DNA of 64,000 bases from JASLZO01 sp965247995. Lineage in GTDB: Bacteria; Chloroflexota; Dehalococcoidia; UBA6926. Positions within the stretch are counted from its first letter, which is position 1. Every line of letters begins with the position of its first letter. The notes beneath the pieces were generated by a model that was not told where the DNA came from, did no database searches, and saw only the letters and a program-made list of their open reading frames with translations. Shown one piece after another: positions 30,901 to 34,280 of this stretch. Location: the NCBI GenBank assembly GCA_965247995.1, contig OZ252041.1, forward strand, positions 868,001 to 932,000, in the 5' to 3' direction. The translations under genes and the position numbers were made by a program.

Positions 30901-30931
30901 GCGCAGTCGTCGCGGTCGTGTCGGGGTGTAG
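15920..30931 (+). CDS. giant (5,003-residue) surface-anchored protein of nested Fn3/FG-GAP propellers and cadherin/Ig-like domains
   Basis: ATG 15920 is preceded by AAGGAGG (14-base spacing). A signal peptide (residues 1-33, cleavage likely after TTSA) leads into 15 fibronectin III domains. Eight are plain. Seven are split: the N-half ends in a Y-Q-L/Y-x-L-Q strand (e.g. DSTIDKYQLWQ), a complete seven-bladed FG-GAP propeller of about 385-425 residues follows, then the Fn3 resumes at W-x-D-I and TSHIVTGLTND..HTFRVRAVN. Order: split, 3 plain, split, plain, split, split, split, 3 plain, split, split, plain. Residues about 4347-4939 hold three cadherin-like/Ig-like pairs. A Thr/Pro linker, one membrane helix (about 4975-4994) and basic tail RSRRGRVGV end the protein. 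It is presumably an extracellular adhesin or ligand-binding stalk. The stop TAG lies inside a degenerate tRNA copy. No catalytic motif is visible. The frame is intact over 15 kb, arguing for selection. Confidence 0.93.
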   Translation: MRSSSRSQRLAIAAMVAVLALLSGSTIPLTTSAQSEAAPEQPSGLSTEAGDTQVRLSWEDPDDSTIDKYQLWQIAERATLTAANTDLDDQFGNSVAVAGDAAVVGMPGDDDTQNNSGAVLVFTRDSNGDWSQAAKLKAGDAGADDNFGTSVALDGNTMVVGAFWDDDNGSQSGSVYVFTEPTGGWGDWDSLNDLAKAALTAKIVPAGVAAGDEFGRSVAVDDSTGTIVAGAWHDGSNEGSAYVFTEPTGGWSGWGTLTDPAKANLTATLTASNAAANDYFGHSVAVDDDTVLIGASGRDGGKGAVYVFTKPETDDGWTGDLDIDTGDATKLTAGDGADNDFLGASVAIDDGTAVIGAIGDGANEDDGDNTNDLTNAGSAYVFIEGPNGWSQAAKLTASDREVDARDDSQFGISVAVSGDIVVVGADGVDQSATETNFGAAYVFTKPATGWADNTETAKLTASDRNTNHDFGSSVAIDGDTVVVGAEGKDSGEGAAYVFDIVDWEDIADSDAATTSYIVTGLTNDIDHTFRVRAVDGTEASDPSVSVAGTPKAASYVPVKLLNFSAAQTGDGEVELTWDAHRYPLTVSGYEYKQDSGDWNAITGSDSSTHSHTVTGLTKDTAYTFAIRAVNGAGSTESDSRSVTIIGQPTKPDSFTAVAGDEQVWLGWRSPADFTISGYEYQQKTGGDFSDDWTSIPGSRSGTTFYIVTGLTNDTSYTFRVRAVNAAGGSDASVEKPATPGEASSAPGVPEGFAARQIGDGQVELTWEASSNPLNVTGYEFRQNNGSWTTISGSDSRTVSHSFTGLTQDVTYTFRVRAVNNSSNGVSSGAESVIVVAEPKAPTDLAAKAGDTQVGLTWKDPFYASIAKYQIFQFPESVTKLISSDRDDGDELGFSVAVDGDTLVIGALGDDDTKNLSGSAYVFTRVAGGWTQAGKLTASDPKVDAGFGHAVAVHGDTIVVGAYEDDLGTKTDAGAAYVFTKFGGVWGNAPVSGDHRVETAKLTASDALAGDEFGTSVAVHEDTIVVGAPEKDTNPDPNVDNARGSAYIFTKPANGWADMTETAALSGQSDGDRFGRSVALHGDTVVVGAFEENGDRGAAYVFTKRAATGVWDDWDDTSVSNATPTLTASDRASGDRFGRAVAMDGDTIVIGAPYHDYDDPDDNTNDVSDSGAAYVFIKPATGGWATDTETAKLTASERAENDQFGYSVAVDGNTVVVGADQDDSDRGSVYVFTEPSTGGWTDREGTDPLTAYDRRQNDRFGNFVAVDGDTVLVGAVGDDSDKGSAYVFGTGTEWADIPGSGAETISHIARGLRNNVKHTFRVRAVNAAGAGDASETDAKAVAATFGPSQPADLTATQTGGGQVLLAWTASTEPLTVRRYQYKQNDGSGFGDWIGIEGSDSSTASHTITGLVGGIEYSFTVGAVNGDGQNASAVESVTLEAQAAAPSNLDADAGDEQVRLSWDDPGDSTIDKYQHFQIDPSKLTAGDGLRGDEFGYSVAVDGNTAVIGAYQDDHTDDDSNTIGNAGSAYVFTKVSGVWRQLAKLTADDGAANDEFGYSVAVDGDTIVVGTHQNDADSNDNDEGAAYVFTKPASGWADMTQTAKLTAFGAAAGDEFGISVAVDGNTILVGAHQNDSDDGAAYVFTKPFTGWADSSETAKLIASDAAADDEFGISVALDGDTAVIGARQDDDNGSQSGSAYVFTKVSGVWSQKAKLIASDGAANDEFGISVAVDGDTAVIGARQGDTRNGAAYVFTKVSGVWSQKAKLTADDGAADDEFGISVAVEGDTVVIGAYQDDDHGDLSGSAYVFTQDSSGGWRQRDKLTASDGAARDRYGYSVGVSGDTVVVGAYSDDSNEANTGAAYFLRIPGWTDIRDSDDETISHIVTGLTNDEEHTFQVRGVNAAGAGLASARARGTPTFAIPDRPTGFAAAAGDTVVDLSWDDPEDSTIEKYQLLQIIQGGKLTTASTDDPVVRGDGFGISVAVDGNTAVIGAYKDNGAGADSGSAHVFTRSSSTAAWSWAAKLTASDAAANDEFGISVAIEGDTIVVGAHQNDADDQDNDEGAAYVFIKVSGVWGQKAKLTASDAAANDEFGISVAVHDDTVVVGAHLENANDDDVDITDDVADSGAAYVFTKPESGDWADATEAAKLTASDGAASDEFGISVAVHDETVVVGAHLENANDDDVDTTDDIADSGAAYVFTKPESGWADATETAKLTADNAAENDEFGISVAVHGETVVVGAHKYDVGVGTEKANAGAAYVFIKPESGGWADGTETPKLIASDAMRGDEFGIAVAVDDNEDTIVVGAYLDDDNGDNAGSAYVFTQDSNGWSQKTKLTGPSRGKGDWLGYSVAVAGDTVLAGAYKSNNSGPDSGAVQLWVVPEWADIANSDATTTSHTVAGLTNRVEYSLQVRAVDKVEGAAGPPSDPLRAMPFKPKPAEPTGLTAVAGDSQVELSWGDPGESSLPINSYQLWQHAEHSELPAASPTADDEFGYAVAIDGDTAVVGMPGEDNPRNSGAAFVFTRDSSGTWSRVARLRASDPVDDDGDDDNDQHRFGLSVAVHEDTSNGDTIVVGAPDHSSSTGAVYVFSEPSDGWANTTETAKFLASDGAVDDEFGNSVAVVGNTIVVGAYLDDDNGDSSGSAYVFDEPSGGWANDTDSDDADAEFDHTTETLKLSGSSGSDNFGRSVAIDGDTIVVGASGVDIGTGSAFVFIKPATGWVNSSGTEVAKLTTYVRSESDRGDRFGHSVAIDGDTIVVGAYGDDGDRGSVYVFTKPDTGWANSPGTETAQLTASDRAANDEFGRSVSVDGDTVVVGAHLDNIGGGTDKAGSAYVFTKPSAGWVDSSEDAKLPGPGDSDDDQFGWSLAVDRGTILVGADWHGSNDAGAAYLYDIRVWADIDGSTGETRSHFATGLTNDAEHTFAVRAVNDGGASGPSNQVSAEPASAASAPAKPRYFSAVQVGAREVRLAWEPSTDPLTIVRFEYADNAGENEIWKEATGSHSTTVSYTVSDLVVDTRYTFAVRAVNSAFSGAPSDPWSVTIAAAPDRPTALTADAGDEQVELSWRYSGGQTSTTGFQYQQKTGGDFGDDWTDVTGGTWTTRSHIVTGLTNEIPYTFRVRAVNVVVGSEPSDPVTSTPEAARSRPARPTNFNAEQTGVGQVELTWNTAGARLTVTGYQYTDNGGSSWSDISGSDSGTVYYTVTGLTTGNTYTFAVRAVNSGTLSGLSSVSRDVTIVGEPRAPTGVGATGGDTQATVQWSVPSGEDDPLIDKYQLLQLAQSTLTADDRLANDEFGYSVAIDGNTAVVGAPGSNSNAGAVYVFTEADGMWNQAATLTASDGAAGDKFGISVAVDGGSVVVGAPGSNSNTGAVYVFTEADGMWNQAATLTASDGAASDEFGISVAVHGETVVVGAHLDDHTDGDGDTDDDEGAAYVFTEPGSDGWADATETAKLTASDGAENDEFGISVAIDVDTVVVGAHLENANDDDVDTTDDVADSGAAYVFTKPSKGWTDNTEGAKFTAPDGAANDEFGVSVAIDADTVVVGAHKHDTNSTSDAGAAYVFTRDSNSGKWGQPVKLTASNGDMEDAFGKSVAVDGNTAVVGAYLNERDDDIAPSSGSAYVFARTLGVWSQTFNLAAPERNENDWFGYSVAMGDDGTLLAGVPQDDGRRGSAYAINISNAKWVDFVSTELTMSDDPRYYFYRVRSLTNDQQYAFRVRSVNDAAKRSSAETVAATPMSAKPSKTEGLSAKPGDSQVTLSWDDPRDSSLTGYQVLQPTEQTELTASDGTTNEEFGESVAVDDGTAVVGAPEHDINGNANAGAAYVFTRASDSGEWSGPIELNAGSDGAANDWFGYSVAVDGDGDTIVVGAYQHDLTDDENNTLVDAGAAYVFTRNSATGEWSEPVKLIASDGVANDWFGYSVSVDGDTVVVGARGDENRTGAAYVFTKVGGVWGNALEGSGTHRTQTVKLTATSGATFDYFGHSVAVHRETVVIGARGNAGTRGAAYVFIWDSENRVWGEDPGSGETHRTETAKLTASDANNGDQFGNSVAVHIDEVDSERDTVLVGGPNNEAAYVFIRASGGWSEAAKLAASDSDGSEEFGSSVAVRASTIVVGARTADIDPDDDDGALSGAAYLFTETEGAVWANDPNKDHKTESGRLTLPIEEGVVEKSDEFGNSVALDGQSIVVGAPEGNDGFGSVYVSDIPKWDFLATGAETTSATVGGLTNGVEYAFQVRAVDFYGEGLPSNIARATPMPAPDAPTNFTATAQNSSVRLAWDNPDDPGITRYEYRQASGDGNFGPATTIRGSSATTTSHTVRDLINRLTYRFQIRAVNVYGTGDWSPSLNATPRAPNRTPYFIGGDNVTFTINENLSPGTPVGSALTATDPNGDTLSYSLSGTDASSFGIDRSTGQLIVKEPLDFETQSVYEVTIRVSDDRNASDDVDVTITITNVDEAGTVAVSAEQPQVGTALVVSVSDPDGSVSDISWQWASSDGSNWSDISGANSDSYTPVADDVGIYLRATVSYTDLHGTGRSAYVVMGRQTAQRDPSFEGDVPELTVEENTPPGTLVGEAITATDPDGDILTYSLSGTEASSFVIDSATGQITVASETMVDYESGPARYTVVVSVHDGRDAYGNDDTAVDASIEVNIDVNNVDEAGTVSVSPEQPQAGTALAASVTDLDGSVSDISWQWSRSSDGSNWSDISGANSDSYIPVADDVGIYLQATASYTDGHGPGKSAHAATERQTTQRDPSFEGDVTLSIDENTPAGTHVGDAITGTDPDGDTLTYSLSGIDASSFDLDGSTGQITVGSATTLDYESGPTRYTVVVSVHDGRDAYGNHDSTIDDRIEVSIDVNNVDEAGTVSVSSERPKVGAALAASLSDLDGSVSDISWQWAASSDRANWQDTAGASSSTYTPVDLDADTYLRVTASYADGEGPGKQTQAVLSNPVQGLPEPVATSTPTATPTPTPAPPIVAPVDDGGFNPWWIILVAAGTAAIAAGIYVVRSRRGRVGV
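16151..28500 (+). repeat. seven FG-GAP beta-propellers (49 blades) encoded within the giant gene
   Basis: Propeller spans (approximate): 16151-17412, 18547-19785, 20355-21510, 21793-23046, 23345-24583, 25740-26935 and 27235-28500. Each contains exactly seven repeats of about 50-60 residues with the pattern D-x-F-G-x-S-V-A-V-x-G-D-T-x-V-V-G-A, a variable acidic loop (e.g. DDDNGSQSG), G-S-A-Y-V-F-T-K, x-G-W, and A-K-L-T-A-S-D. Integrin-type FG-GAP blades usually carry a DxDxDG calcium loop before the V-G-A strand; here it is shortened to DGDT, while the later acidic loop could bind calcium. Some blades are near-identical at DNA level (e.g. a 156-base period at 25853/26009). Confidence 0.9.
28960..30735 (+). 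repeat. three cadherin-like + Ig-like domain pairs near the C-terminus of the giant protein
   Basis: Three units of roughly 590-600 bases start near 28960, 29535 and 30138. Each begins with a cadherin-type domain: I-x-E-N-T-P-x-G-T-x-V-G, then T-D-P-D-G-D-x-L-T-Y-S-L-S-G and a D-Y-E or D-F-E motif near the end, residues that bind calcium in cadherins. An Ig-like bacterial domain follows, with V-S-D-I-S-W-Q-W, S-S-D-G-S-N-W and a Y-T-P-V/Y-I-P-V ... D-V-G-I-Y-L-R/Q segment. Units two and three are more similar to each other than to unit one, pointing to duplication. They probably form a rigid calcium-dependent stalk next to the membrane anchor. Confidence 0.85.
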
Positions 30932-31006
30932 CGCAGTCCGGAAGCGCACCTGCATGGGGTGCAGGGGTCCCCGGTTCAAATCCAGGGCAACCCGACCAGT
31001 TTTGGG
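30920..31006 (+). repeat. right copy of the 87-base direct repeat (attR-like)
   Basis: This is the partner of 15206-15292, with the same orientation and the same flanking bases (GTC before, GTTTTGGG after the CCA). Sequence identity stops on both sides in both copies, so the repeat edges are sharp. The last codons of the giant gene (V-G-V-stop) are read from its first bases. Confidence 0.8.
30922..30998 (+). pseudogene. degenerate copy of tRNA-Pro(GGG)
   Basis: The 5' half, D-arm and anticodon arm (anticodon GGG) are identical to the intact gene at 15208. The 3' half is damaged: the variable region lacks one G, the T-stem contains an extra A giving a C-A mismatch, an additional G shifts the acceptor strand, and CACCCCG has become CAACCCG, giving a G-A mismatch in the acceptor. 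CCA is still encoded. The frame of the giant gene terminates at the TAG in its D-arm (30929-30931). It is probably non-functional as a tRNA. Confidence 0.8.
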
Positions 31007-31224
31007 GGATGACGGAGAGGCGCTGCGAGCTGGGGTTCGAGACGGCGCATCAATACCCTACGGTCCCGAAACGTGCCTTTTCGGATGGTCCGTCAAGACT
31101 GAAGCTGTGTGAGGATCAGATGCGCGACGGAGTTGGTTGAGTTCTAACGCTGGACAGATATGCCGCGATGCTCAGGTCGTGCGGAAAGACCATCTCCAGG
31201 GAGACCGCGCTCCGTACCACCAAA

Positions 31225-32211
31225 TCATCTCGAACGGCGAAGTTTTAGGGACGGGAGTGCGGCTACGACCTCATCCACGTGTAGCGCATAGAACGTGCCT
31301 ACATACCGGCTGCCGTCGTCGAGTTCCTGCAACTGGCTCTGGGCGATCCCGATGACTTCACCGGCTGAGTTCAATACGGGCCCGCCGCTGTCGCCAGGAT
31401 CAATGGCCGCATCCAATTCGAGATTCCTGCCGAAGTCCCCGAAGTCGATGATTTGCGACAGGACACCGACGCTTGCATTAGCCGATCCAACGGTCCCGTT
31501 CACCTGAACATATACCAGGCCGGAGTACCCAAGGGTCATCAACGGTTGGCCGATCTCCGCTTTCGTAATGGTTCCAAGCCGCAGAGGCGCGGCATCGGTA
31601 TTTAGGCCAGCTCGGGCAGGGTCGAATCGCAGCAATGCGATATCCAACTGCGAATCCGATGCCAACACCGTTGCGCTGAATGACTGGTCTATTGCTTGGC
31701 GGACGGTGACCGTCGCTGCACCGTCGATGATGTGACCAGCGGTCACGATGAGGTTGGGCTCTATGAGCCAGCCCGTTCCGACCCATGACTGCGTCTCGAT
31801 CCAAAAGACCGAAGGCCACACGCGGTTGTAGACCGCGTTGAAGTCAGCAACCGGCTGAGGAGTTGCAGTAGGTTGCGGCGTCGCGGTAGGCCATGGCGTT
31901 GCCGTGGGTTGCGGTGTTGACGTTGATCGTGGCGTTGCCGTGGGTTGCGGTGTTGACGTTGATCGCGGCGTCGCCGTCGGTTGCGCCGTAGGAGCGGGTG
32001 GGAACGTGACGGGGGTTGGCGTCGGTAGCGGCGTCGGGAGGGTCACTGGAGTTGGTGTCGGTTGTGGCGTTGCAGTCGGTCGCGCCGCGAGCGCGGCTGT
32101 GATGCGTTCATCAGCTAACTGTTGAATTTCTTCGTCCGACGGACCACACGCCCCGAGGACGACTGTCCAGATGGCGAAGAGAACGAACGAGCGGCTCACT
32201 TGGTTCATCAC
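31225..32211 (-). CDS. trypsin-like serine protease lipoprotein with Pro/Thr-rich linker
   Basis: A 328-residue exported protease. Residues 1-22 are a lipoprotein signal peptide with lipobox LGAC, so it is tethered outside the membrane. A Pro/Thr/Gln linker (about residues 44-130) follows, encoded partly by tandem DNA repeats. The protease domain (about 135-320) has the S1 triad in order: His in VTAGHIID, Asp in SQLDIALLRFD, Ser in DPGDSGGPVLN. There is no PDZ domain. It is convergent with the giant surface-protein gene, so it might process cell-surface proteins, but nothing in the sequence fixes its substrate. Start ATG 32211. Confidence 0.9.
   Translation of the reverse strand: MMNQVSRSFVLFAIWTVVLGACGPSDEEIQQLADERITAALAARPTATPQPTPTPVTLPTPLPTPTPVTFPPAPTAQPTATPRSTSTPQPTATPRSTSTPQPTATPWPTATPQPTATPQPVADFNAVYNRVWPSVFWIETQSWVGTGWLIEPNLIVTAGHIIDGAATVTVRQAIDQSFSATVLASDSQLDIALLRFDPARAGLNTDAAPLRLGTITKAEIGQPLMTLGYSGLVYVQVNGTVGSANASVGVLSQIIDFGDFGRNLELDAAIDPGDSGGPVLNSAGEVIGIAQSQLQELDDGSRYVGTFYALHVDEVVAALPSLKLRRSR
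31908..31979 (-). repeat. two tandem 36-base repeats coding Pro/Thr/Ser linker
   Basis: Copy one is 31908-31943 and copy two 31944-31979; they differ at only three or four positions toward the end. On the coding (minus) strand they give the repeated peptide P-T-A-T-P-R-S-T-S-T-P-Q of the lipoprotein protease linker. Such repeats vary in number by slippage. Confidence 0.85.
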
Positions 32212-32356
32212 CGCCGCATACTATCCGATCAAGTCCCCGGGCCCGCGGGCTCACATAAGGGGTTCTAAGGGAATAATCGCTGCCACCAGAACCTGACTCC
32301 TGACAGAAACCCGGTTCGTTGAGGCTGCGTGAGGTTGTGTGCATTGCTACGCGCGG

Positions 32357-32719
32357 TTAGCGGATGCGGATGGTCTCGAAGTGGACTTGGCCTTCGTTGA
32401 CGAGGTCGCGGATGCGGCGCTGCGTGGCGGTGAGTTGGCTGTTGCCGGTCTTGAACTCGACGAGGACGACGCGGTCGTCTTCGAACTGGACGCCGTCGAT
32501 GGGCGATCCGAGGAAGCGGAAGCGCTGTGGGTCCCACGGGTAGTCGTCGAGCAGGGGCATGAACTGTTCGGTCATCTGGCCGTAGCGGGTGCTCTGGCTC
32601 TGACGGCGTGAGCGTTCGTCGTCGAGGCGTTTGCTGAGTTGGACGGCGGCCACGACCGCGATGGCGAGGGCAACCCACGAGGCGAGGAGCAGGACGATTA
32701 GGACAAGGGTCGGGTTCAT
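32357..32719 (-). CDS. predicted membrane-tethered endonuclease-like protein (Holliday-junction-resolvase-related, COG4741 type)
   Basis: A 120-residue protein with one N-terminal membrane helix (about residues 4-27), a short basic helix, then a compact domain. It has the FLGSPIDGVQFEDDRVVLVEFK pattern, in which the conserved D, E-x-K (VEFKTG) and the following Q (LTATQRRIRDLV) match the PD-(D/E)XK nuclease core seen in archaeal Holliday-junction-resolvase relatives. Families of this type are small and of unknown physiological role; activity has not been shown for the secreted or membrane forms as far as I know. Start ATG 32719 places the membrane helix at the N-terminus. Confidence 0.75.
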   Translation of the reverse strand: MNPTLVLIVLLLASWVALAIAVVAAVQLSKRLDDERSRRQSQSTRYGQMTEQFMPLLDDYPWDPQRFRFLGSPIDGVQFEDDRVVLVEFKTGNSQLTATQRRIRDLVNEGQVHFETIRIR

Positions 32720-32838
32720 TCCACCTCGCTCATCGCGCCCGATGAGGGACGGGCCCCGAGCACGTCGTCACCGTCACGGAGGGCTCAGAACTGCGTTCTT
32801 AGGCCCCGCATTCGGTGTAGATCCAGGGCGTAAAGGCC

Positions 32839-33810
32839 TCAGCGGACGACCATGACCGGGATCGGTGCGCGGTGGGCGACGCGGTCGCTGACGCTGCCCA
32901 CGAGCAGGCCAGCGATGCGACCGGAGCCCCTGCTACCCATGGCGATGAGGTCGTATTCTCCGCGCTCGGCCTCTTCGACGATGGCCTCAGCGGGATTCCC
33001 CCAGACGGCTCTCGTGACGACGCGGAGTCTGGAGCCGCGGAGGAGGTCGGCGGCAGCGATGGATATGGCCTCCGCTTGGACGTCGGTTTCGAGCATCCAT
33101 CGTTGGGCGTCGTCGTCACCCTGGGGGACGAGGGAGTCTGAAACGTCGACGAGGCCGGACCCGGTGAGGACGGGCGGGACTCCGGCGCCGGTCGCATAGC
33201 GGTGCATGACGTGGAGCACGACGACCTCGGTCCCCTCGGACGGGCCGAAGAGGTCGGCGACATGTGCAGCGGTCCTGCGGTCGTTCTCGGAACCATCGAC
33301 GGGCATGAGGATGCGAACCGGGCGGGGAGAAGAAGACCCGGTGGCAGTAACCGGTGTGCCCGGTTGCGTCGCGGCAGCCGGGACCGGAGGCGCCTCCGAG
33401 ATGACGCGGATGACGGGGAGCCCGAAGCGCTGCTCGGCCTGGATGTGGACGTCGAGGCGGAGCCACCGCGAAGACTCTTGCGGGAGTGTGCTGAGGACGA
33501 TGCCGTCGTAACTCTCTTCTTCCGCACGGATAGCGTCGTCGATGGCGAGGATCGGGGAGCTGTCGCCGCGACGGCTGTCGGTGACGACGAGGCCTCGTTC
33601 CTCGAAAGCGGCCCGAGATTCGGTAGCGCGCTGGTCCGCGTTTTTGCGCCGGTCGCTCTCGCTCCAGGTGGGCATGTCGTTCAGCGGCGTGGCAGGGACG
33701 ATGATGGTGAACGTGCTGTCGCCTTCGCCGTCGACGGCGAGCTGGAAGCATCTGTTCAACAGCTCTTGGCTGGTGGCGGTGAGGTGAGCGACGACTAAGT
33801 AGCGAGCCAT
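32839..33810 (-). CDS. universal stress protein with an extra N-terminal UspA-like domain
   Basis: A 323-residue cytoplasmic protein beginning MARYLVVAHLTATSQELL at ATG 33810 (an in-frame start seven codons upstream is less likely). Residues about 1-145 form a domain shared with the divergent gene at 34281 (RYLVVAH, GDSSPILAIDDAI, IVLSTLPQESSRWLRLDV). Residues about 170-323 are a typical UspA domain starting VRILMPVDGSEND and ending with the ATP-binding pattern GSRGSGRIAGLLVGSVSD followed by the beta strand PIPVMVVR. Usp proteins bind ATP and aid stress survival. The shared N-terminal module is probably also Usp-fold but lacks the glycine-rich ATP loop. Confidence 0.88.
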   Translation of the reverse strand: MARYLVVAHLTATSQELLNRCFQLAVDGEGDSTFTIIVPATPLNDMPTWSESDRRKNADQRATESRAAFEERGLVVTDSRRGDSSPILAIDDAIRAEEESYDGIVLSTLPQESSRWLRLDVHIQAEQRFGLPVIRVISEAPPVPAAATQPGTPVTATGSSSPRPVRILMPVDGSENDRRTAAHVADLFGPSEGTEVVVLHVMHRYATGAGVPPVLTGSGLVDVSDSLVPQGDDDAQRWMLETDVQAEAISIAAADLLRGSRLRVVTRAVWGNPAEAIVEEAERGEYDLIAMGSRGSGRIAGLLVGSVSDRVAHRAPIPVMVVR

Positions 33811-34280
33811 TCCACATCTCCTAGCATCCACGCGGGCTGACGATCAAGGACCCCGCAGCTTGGCGCTCCGGGGTCCTCTTATTGCACTCGATGTAGCTGG
33901 GCTCTGTCTATAGGCCGGGCGTACACCCGAACGTTCTCATCGTGCACGAGCGTGGGACGGTGTCCACTTCGACGAGAGAGCCCCGGCTCCGTTGTTCGCC
34001 TCACCGCGCGAGCCCGAACAGGAATGAGTGTCTACGCCACGGCGGTGAGGCTAGGCAGAGGGAATTTTCGTTGTACGTTCATCGCGAGGATGCTTTTCAC
34101 GACGATGCCCCCTCTCCGTTCGGCGGGGCCGATGACGGCCTCTGCGGTTTCGAGACGGCTACTATCGGCCTGAACGGTCACTATGTCAACCGTGGCAGTT
34201 GGACGTGGCGGGAGTGCTCGACAGCCGGGTTTTCGAGCGCCAGAGTGGGACGAGCAGATCATCTCGGAGGAGGGGACCGC
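33811..34280. other. intergenic region between divergent stress-related genes
   Basis: 470 bases with no convincing gene. The frame of the downstream gene is open to 33942, but that part lacks similarity and the strong ribosome-binding site GGAGGAGGGG sits directly before ATG 34281. A GC-rich hairpin lies at 33848-33876. Both promoters must lie here, but I cannot place them confidently. Confidence 0.5.
33848..33876 (+). terminator. GC-rich hairpin followed by TCTTATT, terminator-like
   Basis: GGACCCCG (33848-33855) pairs with CGGGGTCC (33869-33876) around a 13-base loop, followed on the plus strand by TCTTATT. It resembles an intrinsic terminator, but no plus-strand gene ends here; it lies between two divergent genes. 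It may end a short leader or small RNA, or serve as a regulatory structure. Confidence 0.35.

Noticed and set aside
33942..34280. 113-codon N-terminal extension of the Usp/cNMP-like gene
   Set aside because: Not shared with the divergent paralogue, no coding character, and a strong ribosome-binding site lies just before ATG 34281.
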